DNA of 14,373 bases from Candidatus Aenigmatarchaeota archaeon (GCA_023134675.1 JAGLUQ010000007.1:1-14373), one strand, 5' to 3'. Counted from the stretch's first letter, positions 6,322 to 12,927 are shown. Made by a program: numbers and translations. Notes: generated by a model not told the origin, from the sequence alone.

Positions 6322-7590
6322 TCATTCAATCCCGACAACATCAAGGTCAACAACCTTTGCCCCGACACCCAGCACAGAGCTTACAGACGGCTTTGTCCTT
6401 CCCCCGTCAGACGACACAAGCTCTTTGATGTAAAGCCCTGCCTCGCCCTTCACACTTATCTTTATCTTTTTAGAGCTGACAAATTCAGCCGAGATGTCAA
6501 GAACCTTCCTGTCCCTCACAAGATCTGCCCGCCTGTGCATCACCCTTTCCGGTGTCTGCTGCTTTATTGTCTTTCCCTTGAGAATATCAATCTTTTTCAG
6601 GTCCTCTTTCTTCACAGGAGCATCAAGCTCGACAACAGCAAGATATGTCTTGTCCGCCTTCTTGTCCTTAAGCTCAACAACCTTTGCCTTGTCGCACATC
6701 TCAAGATTTTCAACAGAGACCTTATCCTTATTTATCTTGTTTATCTCCTTCTCAAGCTTTTTGAGATCCAAAGACCTCTTGACAGGCTCCTGTATCTCAA
6801 GCACGAACTCGCGCCCGCACAGGTTAAGAGCATCAATATCTTCCCTGCCTGCGCCGTGAAACTTGGAATTTATCCCGGATGAAGCTTCAATGACAGGTAC
6901 AGCGATAAGTTCTTCCACAGTCTCCTTGTACTGCTTGCCTGTCCATTCGCATGATTCGCAGCCAAGACCCCTGCACTTTGAGCACGGCCATTTGGTCTGC
7001 GGTATACCTCTCTTGAATTTCTTGTATGTCCCGTAAATATACAGCGAATTGACAGTTATCTCAAAATCATCTTCCTCAAAATCATAGACGACAGTGACCT
7101 GCGGGTTTGCCCTGTCAAGATCCTTTTTCATCGCAGAGGTGACAGACTGCCCTATCTCTCTTGAAAGCTCGCTCTTTATAGACTCGCAGAACTCAATCCC
7201 ACTTGCTTCCCACTGCTTTTCTTCTTTTTCGATAAGATTTCCTGAAAGCCTTGCCCCTACAAGGATAGTGTCAAATTCATAATCCTTAAGATTATCAACA
7301 ACCCTTTTAGCTTTCTCAGGTATAGTATCAAATATATTGTCGCATACCTTGCATACAGGAACTTTCTTCTTCTTCGGCTTGAAATCCCTGAACTTGAGAT
7401 CCTGCAGGTTTACATCATCAATCTTGAGCTTCTCACCCGAATCAAGGGCGAAACCTATGACAGTCCTTATATGCCTGCCTCTTTCAATGTTTGTGTATCC
7501 TGAAAGCAGCTTTGCGAACTGGCGTCCCAGGCAGTGGTCGCAGACATATCCCTTTTCAAGTACCTTTGCAGCAGTATCAATAATCTTCAT
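6322..7590 (-). CDS. pus10: tRNA pseudouridine synthase Pus10
   Basis: 422 residues from the ATG at 7590. The enzyme converts U54 and U55 of archaeal tRNA T-loops to pseudouridine. The N-terminus has a zinc-finger pattern (C17xxC20 and C80xxC83), followed by a THUMP-like region. A second CxxCxGxGCxxC knuckle lies at residues about 203-214. The catalytic block follows: FHGAGREDIDAL, with the presumed catalytic Asp in GRED near residue 251. The conserved C-terminal block is YIKELVSSDGGRTKPSVSSVLG-like (residues about 387-408). Length and motif order are normal for the family. An ATG at 7599 adds three residues, but the TATA box is centred only 18 bases before it and about 27 before 7590, so the shorter, leaderless start is preferred. 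The gene precedes rpl21e as in many euryarchaea. TrmY, which acts on its product Psi54, is 2.3 kb away. Confidence 0.95.
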   Translation of the reverse strand: MKIIDTAAKVLEKGYVCDHCLGRQFAKLLSGYTNIERGRHIRTVIGFALDSGEKLKIDDVNLQDLKFRDFKPKKKKVPVCKVCDNIFDTIPEKAKRVVDNLKDYEFDTILVGARLSGNLIEKEEKQWEASGIEFCESIKSELSREIGQSVTSAMKKDLDRANPQVTVVYDFEEDDFEITVNSLYIYGTYKKFKRGIPQTKWPCSKCRGLGCESCEWTGKQYKETVEELIAVPVIEASSGINSKFHGAGREDIDALNLCGREFVLEIQEPVKRSLDLKKLEKEINKINKDKVSVENLEMCDKAKVVELKDKKADKTYLAVVELDAPVKKEDLKKIDILKGKTIKQQTPERVMHRRADLVRDRKVLDISAEFVSSKKIKISVKGEAGLYIKELVSSDGGRTKPSVSSVLGVGAKVVDLDVVGIE

Positions 7591-7610
7591 AGGAATCATT
7601 ATTTGAAGTT

Positions 7611-7622
7611 ATTTTTATAAAT
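7611..7622 (-). promoter_or_regulatory. TATA box for pus10
   Basis: Minus-strand ATTTATAAAAAT is centred about 27 bases before the ATG at 7590. It supports a leaderless start there rather than at 7599. Confidence 0.55.
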
Positions 7623-7664
7623 GGATGCAACTTAGAAGCAAGATCGTATTTATCACTTTAGTAG

Positions 7665-7676
7665 GGTATAAAATTT
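7665..7676 (+). promoter_or_regulatory. TATA box for the first of the paralogous unknown genes
   Basis: GGTATAAAATTT is the strongest TATA-like stretch in the 128-base divergent gap with pus10. It predicts a start near 7697 and a leader of about 20-30 bases; no Shine-Dalgarno site is visible. Confidence 0.5.
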
Positions 7677-7718
7677 AATAAAGCTTTATGTATCATTATT
7701 GACATAATTGTTGTGTTG

Positions 7719-8795
7719 ATGATACTTATGAATGATCTGGCAGTTCCTGATTTGATTTCAGATATGTTTGATCCCGGCCTAGGTCTGTCCTATCAACCTG
7801 AGAATTATAATAGATTTCTCACCCCCCCTGAATCTGTTACAGGTTTAAATGATCCAGTTCACCCTCTTTCAGATTTCATGCCTGAAAAGCAGAGGGACAT
7901 GTATGGAGGAAATGGCGCAGCACATCAATCAGACACGCTCACGATTACTGGAGATACCTTAAGCGCATTTAAGCAATGTTATGATGGCGGCTCAATAGAC
8001 AGTATGATTAAAAAGCAGAATTTCAGCCCGTCAGAGTATCTCGGATTGTTTTTTGTATCTGATCTTGAATCCGCACCACACATGACAGTCACAGATCAGG
8101 ATAAAGAAAATTTGAGCTTGTTTCTTGAATGGGCCTATGAGAACAGGTCTTCTTTTGATGCATCAGATATTTCAGGAGCTATTACAGGATATATTGAAGA
8201 TAGATGTTCTGTCATGCAAAACATGGCACCGGAGACAATTTCTCTGGAAATGATGCATACTTATATGTCCTATATATCTTGCTTGAATTCACTTTTTGAT
8301 AAGCTTAATCTGCTGGATGAATGTGTAAGGTCAAAAGACAGGTCTCCGGGATTTATTTTGTTTGGTTCCATAAGCAGGTCTGTTGAAAAATACATGATTG
8401 AGAATATAAGTCCTATGGTCAATGCAGACCTCTTATTCAACACATTGAAGCAGAAGCACCAGAACAGGTACGCACCGCATCTGTTACTGGATATTGCCGC
8501 ATTCTCGGAAGAGTGGAATCTTACTGAAAAATACGGGTTTAGGATGTTGCATATTCTTGAGCTTTTTTCATCAAGTTATCTAAAAAGAGATATGAATGGA
8601 AATCTTGATGCGCACAAGTCTGATCTCCAGGAGATATACGAAGATCTTGGCGGAAATAGAGAACTGTTTCCGCATCAAGAACTTGTTGAAAAACCATCTA
8701 CAGAAGGAATAATAATAGTGCGTACTCGCGGTTTTAAAAATAGTAGTAGAAAACCAGGATCTGGAGTTACTAGACTACAAATCCATGAAAAATAG
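7719..8795 (+). CDS. Unknown protein, paralogue A of a tandem pair
   Basis: 358 residues from the ATG at 7719; a GTG at 7713 and an ATG at 7728 are alternative starts. I recognise no known family. It is clearly homologous to the next gene. Shared blocks: GGNGAAHQSDTL (residues about 63-74), YLGLFFVS (107-114), LFLEW (134-138), YISCLNSLFDKLNLLDECVRS (185-205), KYMIENI (224-230) and LQEIYEDLGGNRELFP (303-318). Between blocks the sequence looks mainly helical. The first 60 residues are Pro/Asp/Asn-rich and poorly conserved. After residue 318 a basic Arg/Lys/Ser tail (RTRGFKNSSRKPGSG) has no counterpart in the paralogue and could bind nucleic acid (inference). It has no signal peptide or membrane helix and no recognisable catalytic motif. 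It is transcribed away from pus10 and has its own TATA box. Confidence 0.75.
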   Translation: MILMNDLAVPDLISDMFDPGLGLSYQPENYNRFLTPPESVTGLNDPVHPLSDFMPEKQRDMYGGNGAAHQSDTLTITGDTLSAFKQCYDGGSIDSMIKKQNFSPSEYLGLFFVSDLESAPHMTVTDQDKENLSLFLEWAYENRSSFDASDISGAITGYIEDRCSVMQNMAPETISLEMMHTYMSYISCLNSLFDKLNLLDECVRSKDRSPGFILFGSISRSVEKYMIENISPMVNADLLFNTLKQKHQNRYAPHLLLDIAAFSEEWNLTEKYGFRMLHILELFSSSYLKRDMNGNLDAHKSDLQEIYEDLGGNRELFPHQELVEKPSTEGIIIVRTRGFKNSSRKPGSGVTRLQIHEK

Positions 8796-8886
8796 TTTTT
8801 ACATTTAAGATACTCTTAAATCTTTTCATTATAAACATTAAGAAACATAACTATCTCTTAATTTTTCTATCGTAAGATGGTAAAAG

Positions 8887-8898
8887 TTAATAAATATT
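8887..8898 (+). promoter_or_regulatory. Probable TATA box for paralogue B
   Basis: TTAATAAATATT is centred about 42 bases before the ATG at 8935 in a very AT-rich 139-base gap. A second candidate, GCATAAATAG, ends at the ATG and is too close to drive it. The gap suggests separate transcription of A and B. No SD site is seen. Confidence 0.35.
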
Positions 8899-8934
8899 CT
8901 ATGTTCAATAGTAATACTAAAATAGCATAAATAG

Positions 8935-9900
8935 ATGGTTTTTATGGAGATTACAAAAGATTCGGCAGATACAGAGACATATAAAAGCAGAAAAATAGGT
9001 GTTGATGCAAGTTCCCTTGATTACCATTCCATGCCATTATCTTATAATGATCCCAGGAATTTCAGGTCGTACAAGAACAGACATGGCAACAATGGTGCTG
9101 TTAAGCCGTCAGATAAGCTTAATAATATAGATTTGGATAGGATTCATTTCAGGATATGTTATACTGATAGCGATGCTGATAGAGTGACTAAATTTTTTGG
9201 CGATGATATCAATTATTATCTTGGATTGTTTTTGATATCAAACACAGAAGATGATAATCCTATCATAGATACAGATACTGAACAGCTTAATAACTTTTTA
9301 GAGTGGCTGTCTAAAAATATATATGGTATGGATACATCTGAACTCACAGATGATCTTGCAGGATATGTATCGTCAATAAGCGAGAATTTTAGGAACATGA
9401 AATATATAACATATGATGATAATCCAAATATTGCAGATATACAGATGTATATATCTAATTTAAATACGCTTCTAAATAAGCTTGATTGCCTTGACAGCTC
9501 AGTAAGGTCATTTGAGCAGACATCTACAAATTTCGCTTTAGGAGTAGTATATGACAACTTAACAGCATACATGAAGCAGAACATAGACAGTATAATGAAT
9601 GTCAGTTCAATGATTGATATGATTGACAACAACAAAAAGAATCTTTTCGCACCCGCAGTCTTTGCTGAACTTTTGATTTTTTTGGAAACAATAGATGCAA
9701 CCGGCAAACATAAAGATAAGATAAAAGAGACGCTTGAGTCTTTTTCAGACAGTTACAAAGAATGCGGAACATTCGGAAACCCGGATAATCCAAACCATAC
9801 TTTGCAGTATGTCTATAATTCCCTCGGCGGAAAAAAAGAACTGTTTCCGGTAAAAGATACCCAGACAGGACAATATCTCAGGTTAAAAGCCGACTCTTAA
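8935..9900 (+). CDS. Unknown protein, paralogue B of a tandem pair
   Basis: 321 residues from the ATG at 8935; an ATG at 8944 is an alternative. It is homologous along most of its length to the preceding gene. Matching blocks: GNNGAVKPSDKL (residues 51-62), YLGLFLIS (95-102), NFLEW (120-124), YISNLNTLLNKLDCLDSSVRS (172-192), AYMKQNI (211-217), FAP (238-240) and LQYVYNSLGGKKELFP (290-305). In the best block 13 of 21 positions are identical between the copies; overall identity looks like roughly a quarter to a third. It is Asp/Asn-rich, probably all-helical and cytoplasmic. It lacks the basic tail of A and ends shortly after the ELFP block. The stop codon directly abuts the trmY stop on the other strand, so no intergenic base separates the two genes. 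No family is recognised. Confidence 0.75.
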   Translation: MVFMEITKDSADTETYKSRKIGVDASSLDYHSMPLSYNDPRNFRSYKNRHGNNGAVKPSDKLNNIDLDRIHFRICYTDSDADRVTKFFGDDINYYLGLFLISNTEDDNPIIDTDTEQLNNFLEWLSKNIYGMDTSELTDDLAGYVSSISENFRNMKYITYDDNPNIADIQMYISNLNTLLNKLDCLDSSVRSFEQTSTNFALGVVYDNLTAYMKQNIDSIMNVSSMIDMIDNNKKNLFAPAVFAELLIFLETIDATGKHKDKIKETLESFSDSYKECGTFGNPDNPNHTLQYVYNSLGGKKELFPVKDTQTGQYLRLKADS

Positions 9901-10500
9901 TCACTTATCTGCCTTCTCTTCCATCCTGTCCATATACATATTCAGGAATCCTACGCAATGGCTGGTAAGATATGGTGTCTTCCCGAGCGATATCTTCCTG
10001 GCGCCGGCATCCTCAAGTACCTTTACCTCATCATCTGAAATATCTTCCTTGTCGCCTAAGACAAAAAATGCGTTCTCAGATATATCAACAGAAGATATAT
10101 CATCCCCGTCCTCGCAAAGAATATAGAAGTCGCAGGCCTTGTTCTCCTCAACAAGCTCTTCAAAAGTCTTCCTGCTGGAAAATATCCCCGGAGTCGTCTG
10201 AGTCACCCTTCCTTCCTCAAACCTTTCAATAGCCTTTTTCAAAAAGATTGTGATGTTTCTCTCATCAGGCTGGACTTTCCTGACTTTCTCACCTGTTATC
10301 TTAATATAGATAGGTGGGTTCGGCTCACCGAAAAGAATAGTATGGAACACGACATCACGTCTTAATGAATGCGACAGCCACAGCGCAGAATTCACAGCCC
10401 TTGCGATTATGTCCAGACGGCCGGCACCGCCTGCAGTGTCATTAAGATTGAAATCACCGCAAGTCCTGCCTTTAGTAGATTTCACATAGAAATGCCTCAT
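9901..10500 (-). CDS. trmY: tRNA (pseudouridine(54)-N(1))-methyltransferase TrmY
   Basis: 199 residues from the ATG at 10500. A SPOUT-class methyltransferase that uses S-adenosylmethionine to make N1-methylpseudouridine at tRNA position 54. Family blocks are clear: MRHFYVKST, GDFNLNDTAGGAGRLDII (residues 15-32), LWLSHSLRRDVVFHTILFGEPNPP (40-63), IKITGEKVRKVQPDERNI (66-83), FFVLGDKEDISDDE (145-158) and the SAM-pocket end ISLGKTPYLTSHCVGFLNMYMD (170-191). The frame stays open upstream to 10539, but that would cross the TATA box at 10521-10530 and overlap the divergent acylphosphatase gene. The box is centred about 25 bases before 10500, so the mRNA is probably leaderless. Its substrate, Psi54, is made by Pus10, encoded 2.3 kb away on the same strand. 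Confidence 0.95.
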   Translation of the reverse strand: MRHFYVKSTKGRTCGDFNLNDTAGGAGRLDIIARAVNSALWLSHSLRRDVVFHTILFGEPNPPIYIKITGEKVRKVQPDERNITIFLKKAIERFEEGRVTQTTPGIFSSRKTFEELVEENKACDFYILCEDGDDISSVDISENAFFVLGDKEDISDDEVKVLEDAGARKISLGKTPYLTSHCVGFLNMYMDRMEEKADK

Positions 10501-10504
10501 GGGA

Positions 10505-10530
10505 AGATATATTAAGAGAGTTTTATAAAT
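10505..10530. promoter_or_regulatory. Overlapping divergent promoters for trmY and acylphosphatase
   Basis: Only 37 bases separate the two start codons. Plus-strand AGATATATTAAG (10505-10516) is centred about 28 bases before the ATG at 10538. Minus-strand ATTTATAAAA (10521-10530) is centred about 25 bases before the ATG at 10500. Each box lies within the other gene's transcription start region, so the promoters may compete, and both mRNAs would be leaderless or nearly so. Confidence 0.55.
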
Positions 10531-10537
10531 AAATATC

Positions 10538-10819
10538 ATGCATCAATTCAGGATTCTTGTCACAGGAAATGTGCAGGGTGTAAGCTACAGGCGCTTTGCC
10601 AAGACATGGGCAGACAACATGGGCATCAAAGGATGGTGCCGGAACCTTGATGACGGAAGGGTGGAGATTGTCGCAGAGGGAAGCAAGGAAAATATTGACC
10701 GTTTTGGAGAGAAGCTAAAGGAAGGTCCACTCCTATCAAAAGTGTCTGACGTAGACATAAAGCACGAGCCGAAGACATCGCAGTTCAGCTCTTTTAAGAT
10801 AAAGGGCAGGAATATATAG
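10538..10819 (+). CDS. acyP: Acylphosphatase
   Basis: 93 residues, the usual length for this one-domain ferredoxin-like enzyme, which hydrolyses carboxyl-phosphate bonds such as that of acetyl phosphate. The signature loop is GNVQGVSYRR (residues 10-19; Arg18 binds phosphate), and the second signature GWCRNLDDGRVEI (32-44) carries the catalytic Asn36. The fold continues with VEIVAEGSKENIDRFGEKLKEGP and ends with SSFKI. All active-site residues are present, so it should be active in the cytosol. The start at 10538 is at leaderless distance from the TATA-like box at 10505-10516. It is divergent from trmY; the physiological substrate cannot be told from context. Confidence 0.95.
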   Translation: MHQFRILVTGNVQGVSYRRFAKTWADNMGIKGWCRNLDDGRVEIVAEGSKENIDRFGEKLKEGPLLSKVSDVDIKHEPKTSQFSSFKIKGRNI

Positions 10820-10839
10820 TTATCCCTAGACACTCAAAA

Positions 10840-10849
10840 CTATATAAAC
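10840..10849 (+). promoter_or_regulatory. TATA box for the Sm-like gene
   Basis: CTATATAAAC is centred 26 bases before the ATG at 10871, implying a leaderless mRNA. Confidence 0.55.
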
Positions 10850-10870
10850 AAAGTTTTCTAATTATTAAAT

Positions 10871-11269
10871 ATGGTATTCTCATTTTTTAAAAAACTTAAA
10901 AAAGATGTCAACAAGAAAACGCCCAAGATGAGCATAGACAGTATAAACCCTATAACCCGTGCTATGGACAAGAATCTTGAGAACCTCCAGAACCTAAAAG
11001 GCAAAAAAGTAACAATAGAGGTAAAATCCCTGTATGACCAGGTCTCAAATCTTTTGGTCATTAAAGAATATATCTCAGGAAAAGTTGTATATGTAGACAC
11101 TTATGGCATAATGCTTGATAATGCAGTGCGAAAAAAATATGTCAACAACAAGTACCAGGGTGGTTTGCACACGCCGTCAAAAAAATGTCTGGTGTATCAC
11201 AAGATTATAAATTATATCTATACTGATGATGAAGTTCCTGTTTTTAAGCAGGATATAAAGAAAGAGTAA
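10871..11269 (+). CDS. Small basic protein, possible Sm-like barrel
   Basis: 132 residues. The first 40 are basic then helical (MVFSFFKKLKKDVNKK..., ITRAMDKNLENLQNL). The rest has an order of strands resembling an LSm/Sm domain: GKKVTIEVKS (44-53), ISGKVVYVDTYGIMLDNA (68-85, like the Sm1 'G.l..vD..mNl.L..a' strand pair), a Lys/Asn-rich loop, and CLVYHKIINYIYTDD (106-120, like the Sm2 strand before the C-terminus). Archaeal Sm proteins form rings that bind U-rich RNA. This one is longer than a standard Sm protein because of its N-terminal helix and wide loop. The assignment is a visual pattern match, not a family recognition; an unrelated small beta barrel is equally possible. It follows acylphosphatase but has its own TATA box and a T-tract after its stop. 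Confidence 0.65.
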   Translation: MVFSFFKKLKKDVNKKTPKMSIDSINPITRAMDKNLENLQNLKGKKVTIEVKSLYDQVSNLLVIKEYISGKVVYVDTYGIMLDNAVRKKYVNNKYQGGLHTPSKKCLVYHKIINYIYTDDEVPVFKQDIKKE

Positions 11270-11280
11270 TATATAACAAG

Positions 11281-11295
11281 TCTTCTTCTTTTTTT
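11281..11295 (+). terminator. U-tract terminator after the Sm-like gene
   Basis: A pyrimidine run ending in seven T residues lies 12 bases past the stop codon at 11269, the usual form of an archaeal U-tract terminator. No hairpin precedes it. Confidence 0.5.
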
Positions 11296-11344
11296 GATAA
11301 CACAACAGGATACCAGACCTAAAAGCATTTAAAACTATCAGCAA

Positions 11345-11354
11345 TAATATAAAG
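11345..11354 (+). promoter_or_regulatory. TATA box for tRNA-Lys
   Basis: TAATATAAAG is centred about 33 bases before the first base of the tRNA, giving a short 5' leader. A second AT stretch at 11371-11379 is too close. Confidence 0.4.
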
Positions 11355-11382
11355 GATTCAGTACAACAACACATATATTTGT

Positions 11383-11457
11383 GGGCTCGTAGCTCAGTCT
11401 GGCTAGAGCACCGGACTTTTAATCCGGGTGTCGGGGGTTCAAATCCCTTCGGGCTCA
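11383..11457 (+). tRNA. trnK: tRNA-Lys (anticodon UUU)
   Basis: A 75-nt cloverleaf without encoded CCA. The acceptor stem pairs GGGCTCG with CGGGCTC (two G-U pairs) and the discriminator is A11457. The D arm is GCTC/GAGC. The anticodon stem CCGGA/TCCGG encloses the loop CTTTTAA with anticodon TTT, so it reads lysine AAA and AAG codons. The T arm is GGGGG TTCAAAT CCCTT, with two G-U pairs at its base. The T-loop TTCAAAT provides U54 and U55, the targets of Pus10, and Psi54 of TrmY, both encoded here. No intron is visible. A T-rich stretch follows (11459-11473). Class I LysRS, which charges this tRNA, starts 1.8 kb downstream. Confidence 0.97.
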
Positions 11458-11458
11458 C

Positions 11459-11473
11459 TCTTCTTATTTTTCT
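11459..11473 (+). terminator. T-rich terminator after tRNA-Lys
   Basis: A pyrimidine run ending in a stretch of five T residues begins two bases after the discriminator base, typical of archaeal tRNA 3' ends. Confidence 0.45.
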
Positions 11474-11489
11474 GATAATATTACAGGCA

Positions 11490-11542
11490 GCCACCTGAGC
11501 GAAGCGAACGGTGTCTTTATTGATCGACCTTATACAAGGTCG
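11490..11542. repeat. Composite structured repeat, copy 1
   Basis: Block 1 (11490-11515) reads GCCACCTGAGCG then AAGCGAACGGTGTC. It can fold as CACC/GGTG, a T-A pair with one bulged C, a tandem G-A/A-G step, GC/GC and a GAA loop. A 9-base spacer follows. Block 2 (11525-11542) is a perfect 7-bp hairpin, CGACCTT/AAGGTCG, with loop ATAC. Copy 2 at 13150-13203 matches block 1 at 24 of 27 aligned positions and keeps the same spacer and hairpin geometry with a different stem sequence. Confidence 0.7.
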
Positions 11543-11648
11543 TCGTTGGCTCACTTTTTCTTTTTCCCTATAGTATTATTATAAGATGGCTTTGGTGTTT
11601 TTTGTTTTGAAACTTATTTGCATCTATTGAGTGATTACTAGGTGATAG

Positions 11649-11658
11649 ATTTATAAAG
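11649..11658 (+). promoter_or_regulatory. TATA box for the orphan gene at 11680
   Basis: ATTTATAAAG is centred about 27 bases before the ATG, so the mRNA is predicted to be leaderless. Confidence 0.55.
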
Positions 11659-11679
11659 TAATGAGATATTATAAAATTT

Positions 11680-12912
11680 ATGCCGGATATTACAATAGAT
11701 GATTTATTAGAATTAGGGCGAAGTACAGTAGTTAAAGAATTCTATCTGCCAATAGATGATACTGTTGATAATTTTGATGAAGCTTGGCTGAAAAATATAG
11801 TCTTAGGTACAGGGAGTTCTGAAGAAAAAATTAAAGCTATCAAATCTCATGAATGTATTGGCTCTGGAAATATTATTGCAGCAGAGTTAGAAAAATTAGG
11901 CCTTCAATTCTTATTTTATGCAGACAAGGATGAAAAACCTCTGAAAGATTTTAATGAGCTTGTCTTTGTAACTGGTGGTTCTGTTACCGATCGTAAACGA
12001 CTCCATCAGATTGATTCAGGTTTTATAAGTGAACTTAAACAAACTCTTTTATACGATAAAGTTAATAAGGGATATATACAGGAACCTATTGACCCTAGTT
12101 TAGCTGAAATAGAACAAATTGGTAATTTTAAAGTGAATTCTTTTGGACCTAATAAACATTTTAATGACAGTAATCAAAAAATGAATGCTAGTAAGACATT
12201 TGAATATGAAAATGGTGAAGCTAATTTAGAATATTCTGCATCATTAAATCCGGAAGGTGTCATTGACGAGTTTAATATTTCACTGGAAATTACTTCTGGT
12301 AAAGAGAAGGGTCCATCAGATTTTTTAGCCAGAATTGATGTAAAAAATATAGATGGAAAATATGTCCCTAAAGCAGAAGTAAGAGTAAAATCAAAAAGAG
12401 CAAAACAACTGGGTTCATCTTACGGTTTGGTAAGTTATCATTTTGATTCTGACGGCCAATTCGATTATATTAAATTATTCGGTTCAGAACTTGTTTTTAA
12501 TCGCAAAAATATTAAGAATATGGGAGAATTATATGCAAAACTTGAAGGTGTTGTATGGCATAATGATAAATACTATCTAAAAATTACCGATACATTAGCT
12601 GATGGAGAAATTAAAGCATTGTTAACACGAGATGGTATAGAACATCATGTAACCTCATCATTAAATAATGGCGATTTAGTATTGGAAGATGAGTATGATC
12701 TTGTTCCAATTGTAAATTTGGCTGCAGCACCGGGTTTAACAAATGATTTATTAACTATTCAGTATTACAGGCAATTAGCTGAAGAGTTTAGTCAAATTGG
12801 GTTTTTTAAGAACTCTCCTATTGAAAATGCTGGAATTGATTATGTTCATGCTATAAAAACTCTTGCAAACATTCAAAACATGTCAGATTATGAAATTCCA
12901 TTACTTATATGA
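11680..12912 (+). CDS. Orphan protein of unknown function with atypical codon use
   Basis: 410 residues, no recognised family. Residues 1-140 mix helices and strands (ITIDDLLELGRSTVVKEF, GNIIAAELEKLGLQFLFYAD, NELVFVTGGSVTDRKRLHQ). Residues about 172-305 are mostly alternating strands (ANLEYSASLN, FNISLEITSG, FLARIDVKNI, AEVRVKSKR, DYIKLFGSELVF, KYYLKITDT), suggesting a beta barrel or sandwich. The end (350-410) is helical. It has a single Cys (residue 59), no signal peptide and no membrane helix. Codons differ from neighbours: Leu is mostly TTA and Ile mostly ATT, with CGA and CGT used for Arg. The flanking informational genes prefer CTx, ATA and AGG/AGA. With matching structured repeats on both sides and a tRNA gene beside it, transfer from elsewhere is likely (inference). 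No integrase or transposase motif is seen in it. Confidence 0.75.
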   Translation: MPDITIDDLLELGRSTVVKEFYLPIDDTVDNFDEAWLKNIVLGTGSSEEKIKAIKSHECIGSGNIIAAELEKLGLQFLFYADKDEKPLKDFNELVFVTGGSVTDRKRLHQIDSGFISELKQTLLYDKVNKGYIQEPIDPSLAEIEQIGNFKVNSFGPNKHFNDSNQKMNASKTFEYENGEANLEYSASLNPEGVIDEFNISLEITSGKEKGPSDFLARIDVKNIDGKYVPKAEVRVKSKRAKQLGSSYGLVSYHFDSDGQFDYIKLFGSELVFNRKNIKNMGELYAKLEGVVWHNDKYYLKITDTLADGEIKALLTRDGIEHHVTSSLNNGDLVLEDEYDLVPIVNLAAAPGLTNDLLTIQYYRQLAEEFSQIGFFKNSPIENAGIDYVHAIKTLANIQNMSDYEIPLLI

Positions 12913-12927
12913 TTTTTATTGTTTTAA

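Noticed and set aside
6227..6325. N-terminal extension of L21e
   Set aside because: A Shine-Dalgarno site before the ATG at 6226 and the normal family length argue against it; the TATA box lies inside the extension.
6316..6882. Plus-strand 188-residue frame
   Set aside because: Antisense to the C-terminal half of Pus10, whose motifs are clear; no promoter or ribosome site.
9216..9707. Minus-strand 163-residue frame that looks hydrophobic
   Set aside because: Antisense to paralogue B, whose homology to the neighbouring gene proves the plus strand is coding.
11177..11554. Minus-strand 125-residue frame
   Set aside because: It runs antisense across tRNA-Lys. The GFEPPTPGLKVRCSS-like stretch is the well-known artefact of translating the complement of a tRNA, and the remainder overlaps the Sm-like gene and repeat.
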